Part shown: in pieces, positions 23,298-30,085 of the stretch | Numbering within the stretch: position 1 is the stretch's first letter | Layout of the letters: each line of letters begins with the position of its first letter | NCBI GenBank assembly: GCA_050951605.1 | Contig: JBMNJJ010000001.1 | Location: forward strand, 1-30,085 | Origin: DUTS01 sp050951605 | GTDB taxonomy: Bacteria; Bacillota; Peptococcia; DRI-13; DTU073 | Direction: 5' to 3' | Length of the DNA: 30,085 nucleotides | Program-made: the position numbers and the translations under genes | Notes under the pieces: generated by a model | Database searches by the model: none | Seen by the model: the letters and a program-made list of their open reading frames with translations, nothing else | Told to the model about the DNA's origin: nothing

Positions 23298-24338
23298 TTA
23301 ATAATCTATTATAATGGCGTCGCCTTTAGAGGTAGAGACGGTTCGGCCAAAACTACTGATATATTCTTCTACTGCCCTTCTTTCTTGGACCAGGGTTTTT
23401 TCCTGGTCAAAAGATTGAGGATAGATTTCGTAAAGCTGGCGATAAGAAAGGGGTTCTACCTTCCTCATAATCACATTGGCTCCGGCACAAAAAGCATTAG
23501 TCTTTGTAGCTACTTCAAGGGCTGTTGTTGTGGGCAGATGTGTTCTTTTGAGTATGATTCTGGCAAGAGCCACGGCTTTTAAGGTTAAAAGACTGCAGTC
23601 GGTAGTTGTAGTGTTCTTGCCAAGTGGTGTATCAGGATGGGGAATAAAGGGGCCAATGCCAGCCATTTCCACATCCAGTTCTTTTAAAAGCAAGAGGTCT
23701 TGAGCGATTGTTTCCAGAGATTGTCCCGGAAGTCTAACCATAAAGCCGCTTCCTGTTTGGTAGCCTAAGCTTTTTAGCCATCGCAGACATTCGATTCTTT
23801 TTTCTAAGGAAGAGTTAGGGTGGAGTTTTTGATATAAAACACTATCTGCTGTTTCGTGTTTTAGTAAATATCTGTCGGCTCCATTTTTTTTCCATTGGGC
23901 ATATTCTCGATATTCTCTTTCCCCAATGCTTAGGGTGATGGCGATATCCCCGAGCCCTTTAATTTTTCTAATTAGATAAGAAATACTCTCCTGCGTATAG
24001 TAGGGGTCTTCACCGGATTGTAGAACTATGGTTTTATAGCCGACTTGATAGGCTTCTTGGGCGATAGCGACAATTTCATCCGGTTCTATTCTGTAACGGG
24101 GGAGGGTTTTGTTTTCTCTTCGTAAGCCACAGTAAAGACAGTTACAGCGACAAAAGTTAGAGAATTCAATGATTCCTCTTAAATGAACTTCATTTCCACA
24201 ATACTTTTTCCTGACCTGGTCAGCTTTTTGCCAAAGAGGATCATTGTTTTCTCCGGCTAAAACTTCGACAAGTTGTTCTATACTTGGTTTTGTAGCTGTA
24301 GCAATTTGTTCTATGAGGAATTCGGTTTTAGTGTGCAT
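23298..24338 (-). CDS. hydE: [FeFe]-hydrogenase maturase HydE
   Basis: 346 residues from ATG behind AGGGAGG. Radical SAM protein of the BioB-like group needed, with HydF and HydG, to build the dithiolate-bridged diiron subcluster. The SAM cluster is C63-x3-C67-x2-C70 in FCRCNCLYCGLR. Further family segments are VLQSGEDPYY, ETADSVLYQKLHP, GFMVRLPGQ and GPFIPHPDTPL. Start of a three-gene operon with a long leader that holds a possible terminator switch. Confidence 0.93.
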   Translation of the reverse strand: MHTKTEFLIEQIATATKPSIEQLVEVLAGENNDPLWQKADQVRKKYCGNEVHLRGIIEFSNFCRCNCLYCGLRRENKTLPRYRIEPDEIVAIAQEAYQVGYKTIVLQSGEDPYYTQESISYLIRKIKGLGDIAITLSIGEREYREYAQWKKNGADRYLLKHETADSVLYQKLHPNSSLEKRIECLRWLKSLGYQTGSGFMVRLPGQSLETIAQDLLLLKELDVEMAGIGPFIPHPDTPLGKNTTTTDCSLLTLKAVALARIILKRTHLPTTTALEVATKTNAFCAGANVIMRKVEPLSYRQLYEIYPQSFDQEKTLVQERRAVEEYISSFGRTVSTSKGDAIIIDY

Positions 24339-24506
24339 ACTCGCTTTTCCTCCCTAAAATAGAAATAGAAAAAGGCTTCTTCCTTAAAGGAGAAGCCTTG
24401 GCTTTACGTAAGAATCCTGCTAATTATTTCATGGCAGTATCTAGCCCAAACGAAAAGATGACTTCCCCTTTTACGCAGATTTTCTTTCATCCTTGTAATC
24501 AGGTAT
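24339..24506 (-). promoter_or_regulatory. Structured 5' leader of hydE-hydG with possible pseudoknot and attenuator
   Basis: On the minus strand the predicted transcript starts near 24506 and runs ~168 bases to the hydE ATG with no gene in it. RNA AAGGAUGA (complement of 24487-24494) can pair over 8 bases with UCAUCUUU (24454-24461). UGCGUAA (24471-24477), inside that loop, can pair with UUACGUA (24405-24411) outside it, a pseudoknot arrangement. An intrinsic terminator follows, then the ribosome site. I could not match it to a known riboswitch class. Confidence 0.5.
24372..24399 (-). terminator. Intrinsic terminator within the hydE leader
   Basis: Read on the minus strand, AAGGCTTCT and AGAAGCCTT pair around a short spacer and are followed by a T5 run. 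It ends only ~34 bases before the hydE start codon and lies downstream of the only promoter seen, so it is probably an attenuator and not the end of another gene. Confidence 0.7.
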
Positions 24507-24512
24507 ATATAT

Positions 24513-24541
24513 ATTATAAAGAGAAGTTTTTTGTTTGTCTA
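24513..24541 (-). promoter_or_regulatory. Promoter of the hydE-hydG operon
   Basis: On the minus strand TAGACA, 17 bases, then TATAAT: one mismatch from the -35 consensus and a perfect -10. Confidence 0.7.
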
Positions 24542-24678
24542 GCTTAATTAATGATATGATATTATTTAATTAGAGTTTTACCATTTTTAGGAGGGATTTG
24601 GAGAGTGATGTGGAAATAATTATAGACAATAGAATAATATAGAATTAAATAATTTGAACCGGAGAAAGGGGTCTTTTT

Positions 24679-25224
24679 ATGAGAACCGGTAAAACTATAT
24701 GGTTGATTGATGCGGCGTATTTATTTAATGCCCAACGTTCCTTAGGTGATTATAATTTTGATTACTTAAAATTAAGGAACAAGTTAGAGAAACGTGGTGA
24801 GATTAGTCGTGTTTATTATTTGAATTCATCGCAAAACCCACCGAATGATGCACAAAATGCTTTTCATTCCTGGTTAAAAACTGCTAGACCTAATGGTCCA
24901 CAATTTTTAGTAAAGTTATATAAACTGAAGGAAAGCGAGAATACTTGTCCTTATTGTCAACAAGATTTTACTTGCCAAGTACAAAAAGGTGTCGATGTAG
25001 GTTTGGCGACATTTATTGTCAAACTTGCTCATCAGAAGAGTTATGATAATTTAATTCTTTCTTCAGGAGATGGAGATTTAGAAGATTCGATAGCTTATGT
25101 TAAAGAATATTTATATAAAAGAATTGAATTATGTGTATTTAATGGTGGAGTTTCCCCGGATTTACAAGCTTATGCTGATTATATTTACTGGATTAATGAC
25201 TTTGCGCAAGAAGTATCAAAATAG
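24679..25224 (+). CDS. NYN-domain (PIN-like) RNase-like protein
   Basis: 181 residues from ATG behind GGAGAAAGGGG. NYN/LabA-type fold: the first acidic motif WLIDAAYLFNAQ (D11, N17), the middle motif KGVDVGLATFIVKLA with a conserved Asp, and the third motif LSSGDGDLEDSI. These acidic residues form the metal-binding site of PIN-like nucleases. An inserted CPYC...C segment at about 95-104 could bind zinc. Predicted to cut or bind RNA. Diverges from the hydE operon, own terminator after it, so probably monocistronic. Confidence 0.82.
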   Translation: MRTGKTIWLIDAAYLFNAQRSLGDYNFDYLKLRNKLEKRGEISRVYYLNSSQNPPNDAQNAFHSWLKTARPNGPQFLVKLYKLKESENTCPYCQQDFTCQVQKGVDVGLATFIVKLAHQKSYDNLILSSGDGDLEDSIAYVKEYLYKRIELCVFNGGVSPDLQAYADYIYWINDFAQEVSK

Positions 25225-25267
25225 AAATACGTTCTAAAAAGAGAGTGTCAGATAAAATTAGTTTTTG

Positions 25268-25299
25268 AGTTCCTTATTTAAAAAGGGACTTTTCTTTTT
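25268..25299 (+). terminator. Intrinsic terminator after the NYN gene
   Basis: AGTTCCTT and AAGGGACT form an 8-base-pair stem with one G-U pair, followed by TTTCTTTTT. Confidence 0.75.
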
Positions 25300-25330
25300 G
25301 TGGTGAGAAGCTTACAAAAAGGGTAGGGGC

Positions 25331-25360
25331 TTGTCCGGATAAAAGTAATTATGATAAAAT
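25331..25360 (+). promoter_or_regulatory. Promoter of the thyX operon
   Basis: TTGTCC, 18 bases, TAAAAT with TG-A before it (extended -10). It overlaps an ATG at 25351, which is therefore unlikely to be the start of thyX. Confidence 0.6.
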
Positions 25361-25410
25361 ACAGGCAAAGATTGTTAAGTACGGAGTTGAAGAAAGGGGG
25401 AAGATTTTTG

Positions 25411-26901
25411 GTGAATAATAATTCTGCCAAGGTAGTTATTATTGCTCACACTCCTGAGCCGGAAAAGCTTTGTGCTTCGGCAGCAGGTATATCAACGACT
25501 AAAGGTACGGCCTTGGAAATATATAATAAGAAGCAAGAGCGAGAAAAAGCGCAAAAATTAATTAAAAATGTTTTAAAATTAGGCCATACAACTACGATTG
25601 AGCATGCTTGCTTTACAATTGCTTTTGAGAACGTTTCTGCTTTTGTGGAGCAATTTATGATTGAATTTCGTTTAGCTTCTTTTACGGTAAAGTCGCGGCG
25701 TTATGTTGACTTTAGTCAAATGGGGTATTATCAACCGAAATTTAGATTTAAGACTGAGGTTAGTAAGAAAGATAACCAGTATTTTGTTAATTTATACAAT
25801 ACTCATATAAAAAGAATTTTTTCAGAATACGAGTATTTAATACAGAATGGTGTACCTCGTGAAGATGCTCGTTTTCTTTTACCTTATTGTTACCGAAGTA
25901 ATTTTTATTGCACGGTTAATGCACGAGAATTACAGCATATTATTTATGTTGCTCTTTATGGTAGAGGAAGTAAGTATCCGGAAATAAAAGAGATAGGAGC
26001 ATCTTTGCTGGAGCAGGCTAAAAAGATTGCCCCGGGCATTTTCGGTGTTATTTTAGAAGAGGGTAGGGATGATAAAGAAGAAAGACTCCGTGAATTGTTA
26101 AGAGAAGATACTTTTCAGGCAAAAAGCTTAACAAAAAGAGAGTTGAGGCAAGAGCAAAAAAGGGAGGAAAATAGTGGTGCTTTTTGTGAGCTTTTGAGTT
26201 ATACAGATAATCCGGAAAAAGTAGTGGCAAGTACAGTCTTAATTAAGCATACACTTTGTTCTAGTGAAATGGTGCAAAGGATACTTGAGGGGAACAGTGC
26301 TTTTCAGGAGAAGTTACTAAAGATTGCTTGTGAGGATCAGAGAAAACGTGAGTTGGAACAAATTTGTTTTACATTTAGAATTAATAACCTTACTCTAGCA
26401 GGGCTTACTCATCTGGCACGTCATCGTTTGCAATCACTTAATGTTCCTTCTTTTACGGAATTTGGTTTCAGCAAGGGCTATGTTTTGCCTGATTCTATTA
26501 GGCAAAAACCCAATCTTTTGTCTAGATATGTAGAGATGTGGGAAGCACATAAAAAAATATTTTGTGAATTTGCAGAGGCAGGTGTAGTTAAAGAAGACTT
26601 AGTTTATTTATATTTAAGCGGAAATTTGGTAGATGTAGTGACAACAATGAATGGACGAGAACTTTTCCACTTTTTACGTTTACGAACTTGTAGGAGGGCA
26701 CAATGGGAAATACGGGCTATAGCTGTGGAAATGTTGGTTGAGTTAAGGAAGATTTCGTCGGCTCTTTTTAAAAGGTTTGGTCCTAGTTGTTATGTTTTAG
26801 GCAAATGTCCGGAAGGTAAACTTTCTTGTGGTCATAAAGAGGAAGTAGTAAAAAGATTTACCAAAGGTGAGGAATTAGACGTGGAGAAAGGTAAAGAATA
26901 A
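25411..26901 (+). CDS. thyX: Tandem-domain flavin-dependent thymidylate synthase (ThyX-like)
   Basis: 496 residues from GTG at 25411 (TTG at 25408 is equally possible), with AAAGGGGG upstream; the ATG at 25351 lies in the promoter. ThyX uses FAD and methylene-tetrahydrofolate to make dTMP and is normally ~220-250 residues. Here two ThyX domains are joined. Domain 1 (~8-215) keeps HTTTIEH (59-65) and NARELQHIIYVALYG, but the RHR-x7-S motif reads EFR (85-87) then LASFTVKS. Domain 2 (~265-480) keeps RHRLQSLNVPS (337-347) and MNGRELFHFLRLRTCRRAQWEIR, but its HxSxxEH region reads LEQ. First gene of a likely operon with pfkA and nadE. Confidence 0.88.
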   Translation: MNNNSAKVVIIAHTPEPEKLCASAAGISTTKGTALEIYNKKQEREKAQKLIKNVLKLGHTTTIEHACFTIAFENVSAFVEQFMIEFRLASFTVKSRRYVDFSQMGYYQPKFRFKTEVSKKDNQYFVNLYNTHIKRIFSEYEYLIQNGVPREDARFLLPYCYRSNFYCTVNARELQHIIYVALYGRGSKYPEIKEIGASLLEQAKKIAPGIFGVILEEGRDDKEERLRELLREDTFQAKSLTKRELRQEQKREENSGAFCELLSYTDNPEKVVASTVLIKHTLCSSEMVQRILEGNSAFQEKLLKIACEDQRKRELEQICFTFRINNLTLAGLTHLARHRLQSLNVPSFTEFGFSKGYVLPDSIRQKPNLLSRYVEMWEAHKKIFCEFAEAGVVKEDLVYLYLSGNLVDVVTTMNGRELFHFLRLRTCRRAQWEIRAIAVEMLVELRKISSALFKRFGPSCYVLGKCPEGKLSCGHKEEVVKRFTKGEELDVEKGKE

Positions 26902-26934
26902 AAATAGATTTTTTATAAATAGAGGAGGTAGAAC

Positions 26935-27894
26935 ATGAAAAAAATCGCTCTCTTAACTAGTGGTGGTGATGCCCCGGGGATGAATGCTGCGATTAGAGCA
27001 ATTGTCCGGACGGCTATTTATTATGGGGTTGAGGTTGTTGGGGTTAAAAGGGGATATATGGGCTTGATTGAAAAGGACTTTATTCCGTTAAATCTAGGCT
27101 CTGTTGCCGATATAATTCATCGGGGAGGCACGATACTTCTTACTGCCCGTTGTGATGAGTTTTATCAGGAAGAGGAGCGGAAAAAAGCTGTAGCCAATAT
27201 GAAGAAGGAAGGTATTGAAGGAGTTATCGTGATTGGTGGTGATGGGAGTTTTCGCGGGGCTTTGGAATTAGAAAATTTAGGGATGCCTGTCATTTGTATT
27301 CCCGGTACCATTGATAATGATATTCCTTGCACAAGTGCAACGATTGGTTTTGATACTGTTATAAATACAGTAGTGGATGCAATTAATAAAATTAGAGATA
27401 CGGCTACTTCTCATGAAAGGATTTTTGTGATTGAGGTCATGGGAAGAAGGTCGGGATTTATTGCTTTAGAAGCAGGGTTAGCGGGAGGAGCGGAATCGAT
27501 TATGATTCCGGAACTTCCTCTTAAAACCGAGGATATTATCAGAAATATTAAAAGGGGTCTGCGGAGAGGGAAAAAACATAGTATTATTATCATTGCTGAA
27601 GGGGCAGCCGATGCGACGAAAGTGACGAAAGAAATTATGGAGAAAACCGGTTTAGAAACACGCTTATCGATTTTAGGTTACATTCAACGCGGCGGAACAC
27701 CTAGTGCTCAGGATCGCTTGTTGGCCGGAAGAATGGGTGCCGAAGCTGTAAATTTGCTCTTAAGGGGAGAACGGAAAAAGATGTTGGGGTTAGATGGAGA
27801 CAAGATTAGAAATTTTGATATTGATTGGGCGATTAATCAGTCTAAGACGGTTAGTTTAGAAGACCTACGTCTTGCTGGTATGCTTTCTATTTAA
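26935..27894 (+). CDS. pfkA: ATP-type 6-phosphofructokinase
   Basis: 319 residues from ATG behind AGAGGAGGT; length exactly typical. Phosphorylates fructose 6-phosphate in glycolysis. The N-terminal loop TSGGDAPGMNAA (8-19), GGDGSFRGA (about 102-110) with the glycine favouring ATP over pyrophosphate, the catalytic GTIDNDI (T and D at about 125-129), VMGRRSG substrate motif and the IQRGGTPSAQDR segment are all present. Starts 33 bases after thyX and 48 before nadE. Confidence 0.96.
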   Translation: MKKIALLTSGGDAPGMNAAIRAIVRTAIYYGVEVVGVKRGYMGLIEKDFIPLNLGSVADIIHRGGTILLTARCDEFYQEEERKKAVANMKKEGIEGVIVIGGDGSFRGALELENLGMPVICIPGTIDNDIPCTSATIGFDTVINTVVDAINKIRDTATSHERIFVIEVMGRRSGFIALEAGLAGGAESIMIPELPLKTEDIIRNIKRGLRRGKKHSIIIIAEGAADATKVTKEIMEKTGLETRLSILGYIQRGGTPSAQDRLLAGRMGAEAVNLLLRGERKKMLGLDGDKIRNFDIDWAINQSKTVSLEDLRLAGMLSI

Positions 27895-27942
27895 TTTGAT
27901 ATTCACAATCCGGAATTATAATTAGGGAGGATAAGTGGCACA

Positions 27943-29565
27943 ATGATAATTACCATAGCACAATTAAATCCTGTTGTCGGGGCGATAGAAAAAAACTTAG
28001 AAGTGATGAAGAAAATTTTGCAGGAACAGAATCGAAAGGGGTCAGAACTACTTGTTTTCCCGGAACTTTTTTTAGTAGGTTATCCTCCTTTGGCTCTTTT
28101 AAAGAAGGCTTGGTTTATTCAAAAAGCGCAAGAAGCGGTAGAGGAGTTGCGTGCTTTTTCGCAGAGTTTTCCTCAAACAGGTTTGTTATTCGGTGCTCCG
28201 CGTATAGTAAAAAAGGTGCAAGGAGAAAGCTTATCTAATTCTGCTGTACTAATTTGTGGTGGAAAGATTCTTTTCGAACAGGCAAAAACTGTTCTTCCCT
28301 GTTATGACCTCTTTGATGAGAAACGGTATTTTACACCAGCTACAAAAATGGAGACAGTGAATTTTCATGGTGAAAAATTAGGTATCTTGCTTGGCGAAGA
28401 TGCATGGTTAGAGACGACTTCAGGAGACCTTGTAGAAAAATTAAAAAGAAAAGGGGCGACGCTATTAATTAATCTGGCGGCCTTTCCTTTTTATAGAGGC
28501 TCGGAGAAAATTATTTATAGTACATTTAGGGAACATGCTCAGAAGCACAAGCTTCCATTAGTTTACGTGAATCAAGTAGGGGCAAATGATGAACTTATTT
28601 TTGCCGGAAAGAGTTTTTGCTTGGAGCGTGAGGGACAGCCACTCGCTGTTTTGGCACCCTTTCAAGAACAGGTTTTAACACTTAATACACAAGAACAAGG
28701 TCCTCTAGAAAAATATTGCTTACAGGAGGAAGTAGAGTCTGTATACGAGGCTTTGGTGTTAGGAATTAAGGATTATTTTCAAAAGACTGGTTTCCAAAAG
28801 GCCCTGATTGGTCTTTCCGGAGGGATTGATTCGGCTTTAGTTTGTGCGCTTGCTGTAGCTGCTTTAGGTAAAGAAAACGTTGTAGGAATTTCGTTACCTT
28901 CACCTTTTTCTTCTCCGGGTAGTGTGGAGGACTCTCGTCAGTTAGCACAAAACCTGGGCATTAATTTTAAAGTTATTTCTATTTCCGGGATTTATGAAAA
29001 ATATTTAGAGACACTACAAGAGTACTTTGTGGATAGACCTATCGACCTTACTGAAGAAAATATACAGGCTCGTATTCGTGGTAATCTTTTAATGGCTTTT
29101 GCTAATAAATTTGGTTATCTTCTACTTACTACCGGCAATAAGAGTGAGCTGGCAGTAGGCTATTGTACTTTGTATGGTGATATGAGTGGAGGGCTGGGTG
29201 TAATTTCAGATGTGCCGAAAACAATGGTCTATCAATTGTCTCGTTATCTTAATCGGGAGAAGGAAATTATTCCTGTAAGTACGATCGAAAAGGCACCTTC
29301 AGCGGAATTAAGACCTGAACAAAAGGATGAAGATACTTTGCCTCCTTATGAAATTTTAGACCAGTTATTGTTTCTTTATCTCGAGGAGAATTATTCCCCG
29401 GAAGAATTGATACAGGAAGGTTTTGCAGTGGAAACAGTAGAGTGGGTAGTAAAAACTGTAGCGAGAAATGAATATAAAAGGAGACAGGCCGTACCGGGGC
29501 TTAAGGTTAATACTAAGCCTGAGGCGATGGAGCCAAGAATGCCACTTACTGCACAATATTATTAA
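27943..29565 (+). CDS. nadE: Two-domain NAD+ synthetase, glutaminase cysteine replaced by glycine
   Basis: 540 residues from ATG behind TAGGGAGG. Residues ~1-255 are a nitrilase-fold glutaminase domain and ~270-540 the NAD+ synthetase domain that amidates deamido-NAD. The synthetase half is complete: PP-loop GLSGGIDSALV (about 289-299), TTGNKSELAVGY, SAELRPEQKDEDTLPPY. In the glutaminase half the Glu (E41 in FPELFLVGYPP) and Lys (K115 in AKTVLPCYDLFDE) are present. At the nucleophile position, where relatives read ICEDxW, this protein reads LLGEDAW (G151, codon GGC at 28393-28395). If so it may depend on free ammonia. The codon is one base from TGC. Confidence 0.92.
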   Translation: MIITIAQLNPVVGAIEKNLEVMKKILQEQNRKGSELLVFPELFLVGYPPLALLKKAWFIQKAQEAVEELRAFSQSFPQTGLLFGAPRIVKKVQGESLSNSAVLICGGKILFEQAKTVLPCYDLFDEKRYFTPATKMETVNFHGEKLGILLGEDAWLETTSGDLVEKLKRKGATLLINLAAFPFYRGSEKIIYSTFREHAQKHKLPLVYVNQVGANDELIFAGKSFCLEREGQPLAVLAPFQEQVLTLNTQEQGPLEKYCLQEEVESVYEALVLGIKDYFQKTGFQKALIGLSGGIDSALVCALAVAALGKENVVGISLPSPFSSPGSVEDSRQLAQNLGINFKVISISGIYEKYLETLQEYFVDRPIDLTEENIQARIRGNLLMAFANKFGYLLLTTGNKSELAVGYCTLYGDMSGGLGVISDVPKTMVYQLSRYLNREKEIIPVSTIEKAPSAELRPEQKDEDTLPPYEILDQLLFLYLEENYSPEELIQEGFAVETVEWVVKTVARNEYKRRQAVPGLKVNTKPEAMEPRMPLTAQYY

Positions 29566-29596
29566 TGGGAAGATCTAATTAAGAGCTGGTGAATAA

Positions 29597-29872
29597 ATGG
29601 AAAAAAACATTAAAGACCTTGGTATTATTGTACTTGGTTGGGTTTTCGTTTTTCTAGGGATAATCGGACTTTTTTTGCCGGTATTGCAAGGAATTTTGTT
29701 TTTGTTAATTGGTTTATATGTTCTTTCTAAAAGGTCTGTTTTAGCACGAAAACTTTTAGTTGAAGTTAAACAAAGAATCCCTCGCCTTTCCGGAAAACTG
29801 GAGCTTGCTCGTCGGGATGGGGAAAAAATTATAAAAAAGATAAAAAAAAGACTTTGCAGACCTCGGAAGTGA
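29597..29872 (+). CDS. Small membrane protein, PGPGW/DUF454-like
   Basis: 91 residues from ATG with AAGAGCTGGTG upstream. Two hydrophobic helices (about 8-27 and 29-45) with the GWVFVFLGIIGLFLPVLQG pattern of the PGPGW/DUF454 group, followed by a highly basic tail (KKIKKRLCRPRK). Function unknown. It lies 31 bases after nadE and may be the last gene of that operon. Confidence 0.65.
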   Translation: MEKNIKDLGIIVLGWVFVFLGIIGLFLPVLQGILFLLIGLYVLSKRSVLARKLLVEVKQRIPRLSGKLELARRDGEKIIKKIKKRLCRPRK

Positions 29873-29963
29873 CAGAGGTTATTTCGTTCTGTTGATATAA
29901 TTTTATGATATACTAGTATTGTCTTCTGTTTTTAAAGAAATAGAGGGAGGAGAGGTGAAGGAC

Positions 29964-30085
29964 GTGGCTGATGTTTATGAATTTTCATCTGAGGAGGACA
30001 CAAAGTCTGGACATTTTCGGCTTTCTCGGAAATGGTTAATTGTGTTACTGTTATTGCTTTTTTATATACTGATTCGTTTTTTGGT
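29964..30085 (+). CDS. Start of a membrane protein, cut by the window edge
   Basis: GTG at 29964 has GGAGGAGAGG about eight bases upstream; an in-frame GTG at 29955 is closer to it. About 40 residues are visible: an acidic head (VYEFSSEEDTKS), a basic patch and a membrane helix starting WLIVLLLLLFYILI. A TATGATATACT extended -10 lies near 29905-29915. Too little is present to name the family. Confidence 0.6.
   Translation, partial: MADVYEFSSEEDTKSGHFRLSRKWLIVLLLLLFYILIRFL

Noticed and set aside
25351..25410. ATG at 25351 as the start of ThyX.
   Set aside because: It overlaps an extended -10 promoter and lacks a ribosome site. AAAGGGGG at 25393-25400 points to 25408 or 25411.

Overview
The window reads as A+T-rich chromosomal DNA from a strictly anaerobic, Gram-positive-type (monoderm) bacterium, most likely a clostridial or Peptococcaceae-like Firmicute. 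The basis is [FeFe]-hydrogenase maturases (HydE, HydG), a TM1266-type hydrogenase regulator, many ferredoxin-like Cys clusters, flavin-dependent ThyX, strong purine-rich Shine-Dalgarno sites with frequent TTG/GTG starts, extended -10 promoters (TGnTATAAT), an SLH-like wall protein, and a Tad-type machine without an outer-membrane secretin. No rRNA, tRNA, CRISPR array or insertion sequence was seen.

Layout. 1-289: end of an XRE-type repressor. 366-6021: a very large secreted surface protein (RCC1 propeller, cadherin-like sandwiches, GLUG, LamG, more cadherin-like sandwiches) whose middle third is broken by many frameshifts. 6101-14118: a ten-gene Tad/Flp-like pilus or secretion locus: two CpaE-like proteins with degenerate P-loops, CpaF ATPase, TadB, TadC, a Flp-like pilin, two TadE-like/pseudopilin proteins, CpaB and an SLH-like secreted protein. 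The two CpaE-like genes are each preceded by nearly the same promoter/leader. 14132-18637: a patchwork with much decay: a short-chain dehydrogenase stub, a TIM-barrel protein, a frameshifted ADP-ribosylglycohydrolase, a glutamate dehydrogenase broken into several frames, an intact Hsp20, and an in-frame stub joining a PstC end to a histidine-kinase end.

18754-21500 is a compact redox block: a ferredoxin-like protein, an ArsC-type reductase, a NapH-like membrane ferredoxin and a Crp/Fnr regulator. Both divergent intergenic regions carry almost the same ~49-bp stretch with a palindrome (GGTAGC-N4-GTTACC) centred 32 bp from a TATACT box, the geometry of a class II Crp/Fnr-activated promoter. 21575-24338 (minus strand) is the hydE-hydG-TM1266 operon, with a ~170-nt leader that holds a possible pseudoknot and an intrinsic terminator. 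24679-29872 (plus strand) holds a NYN-domain nuclease-like protein, a tandem ThyX, PfkA, a two-domain NadE lacking its expected glutaminase cysteine, and a small PGPGW-type membrane protein. The start of a membrane protein runs off the right edge.

Strongest leads: the twin Crp/Fnr-type promoters, the hydE leader, the Cys-to-Gly change in NadE, the complementary degeneration of the two ThyX halves, and the paired pseudo-ATPases with a duplicated promoter. All come from reading the sequence by eye. Family assignments rest on motif recognition, not on a search.
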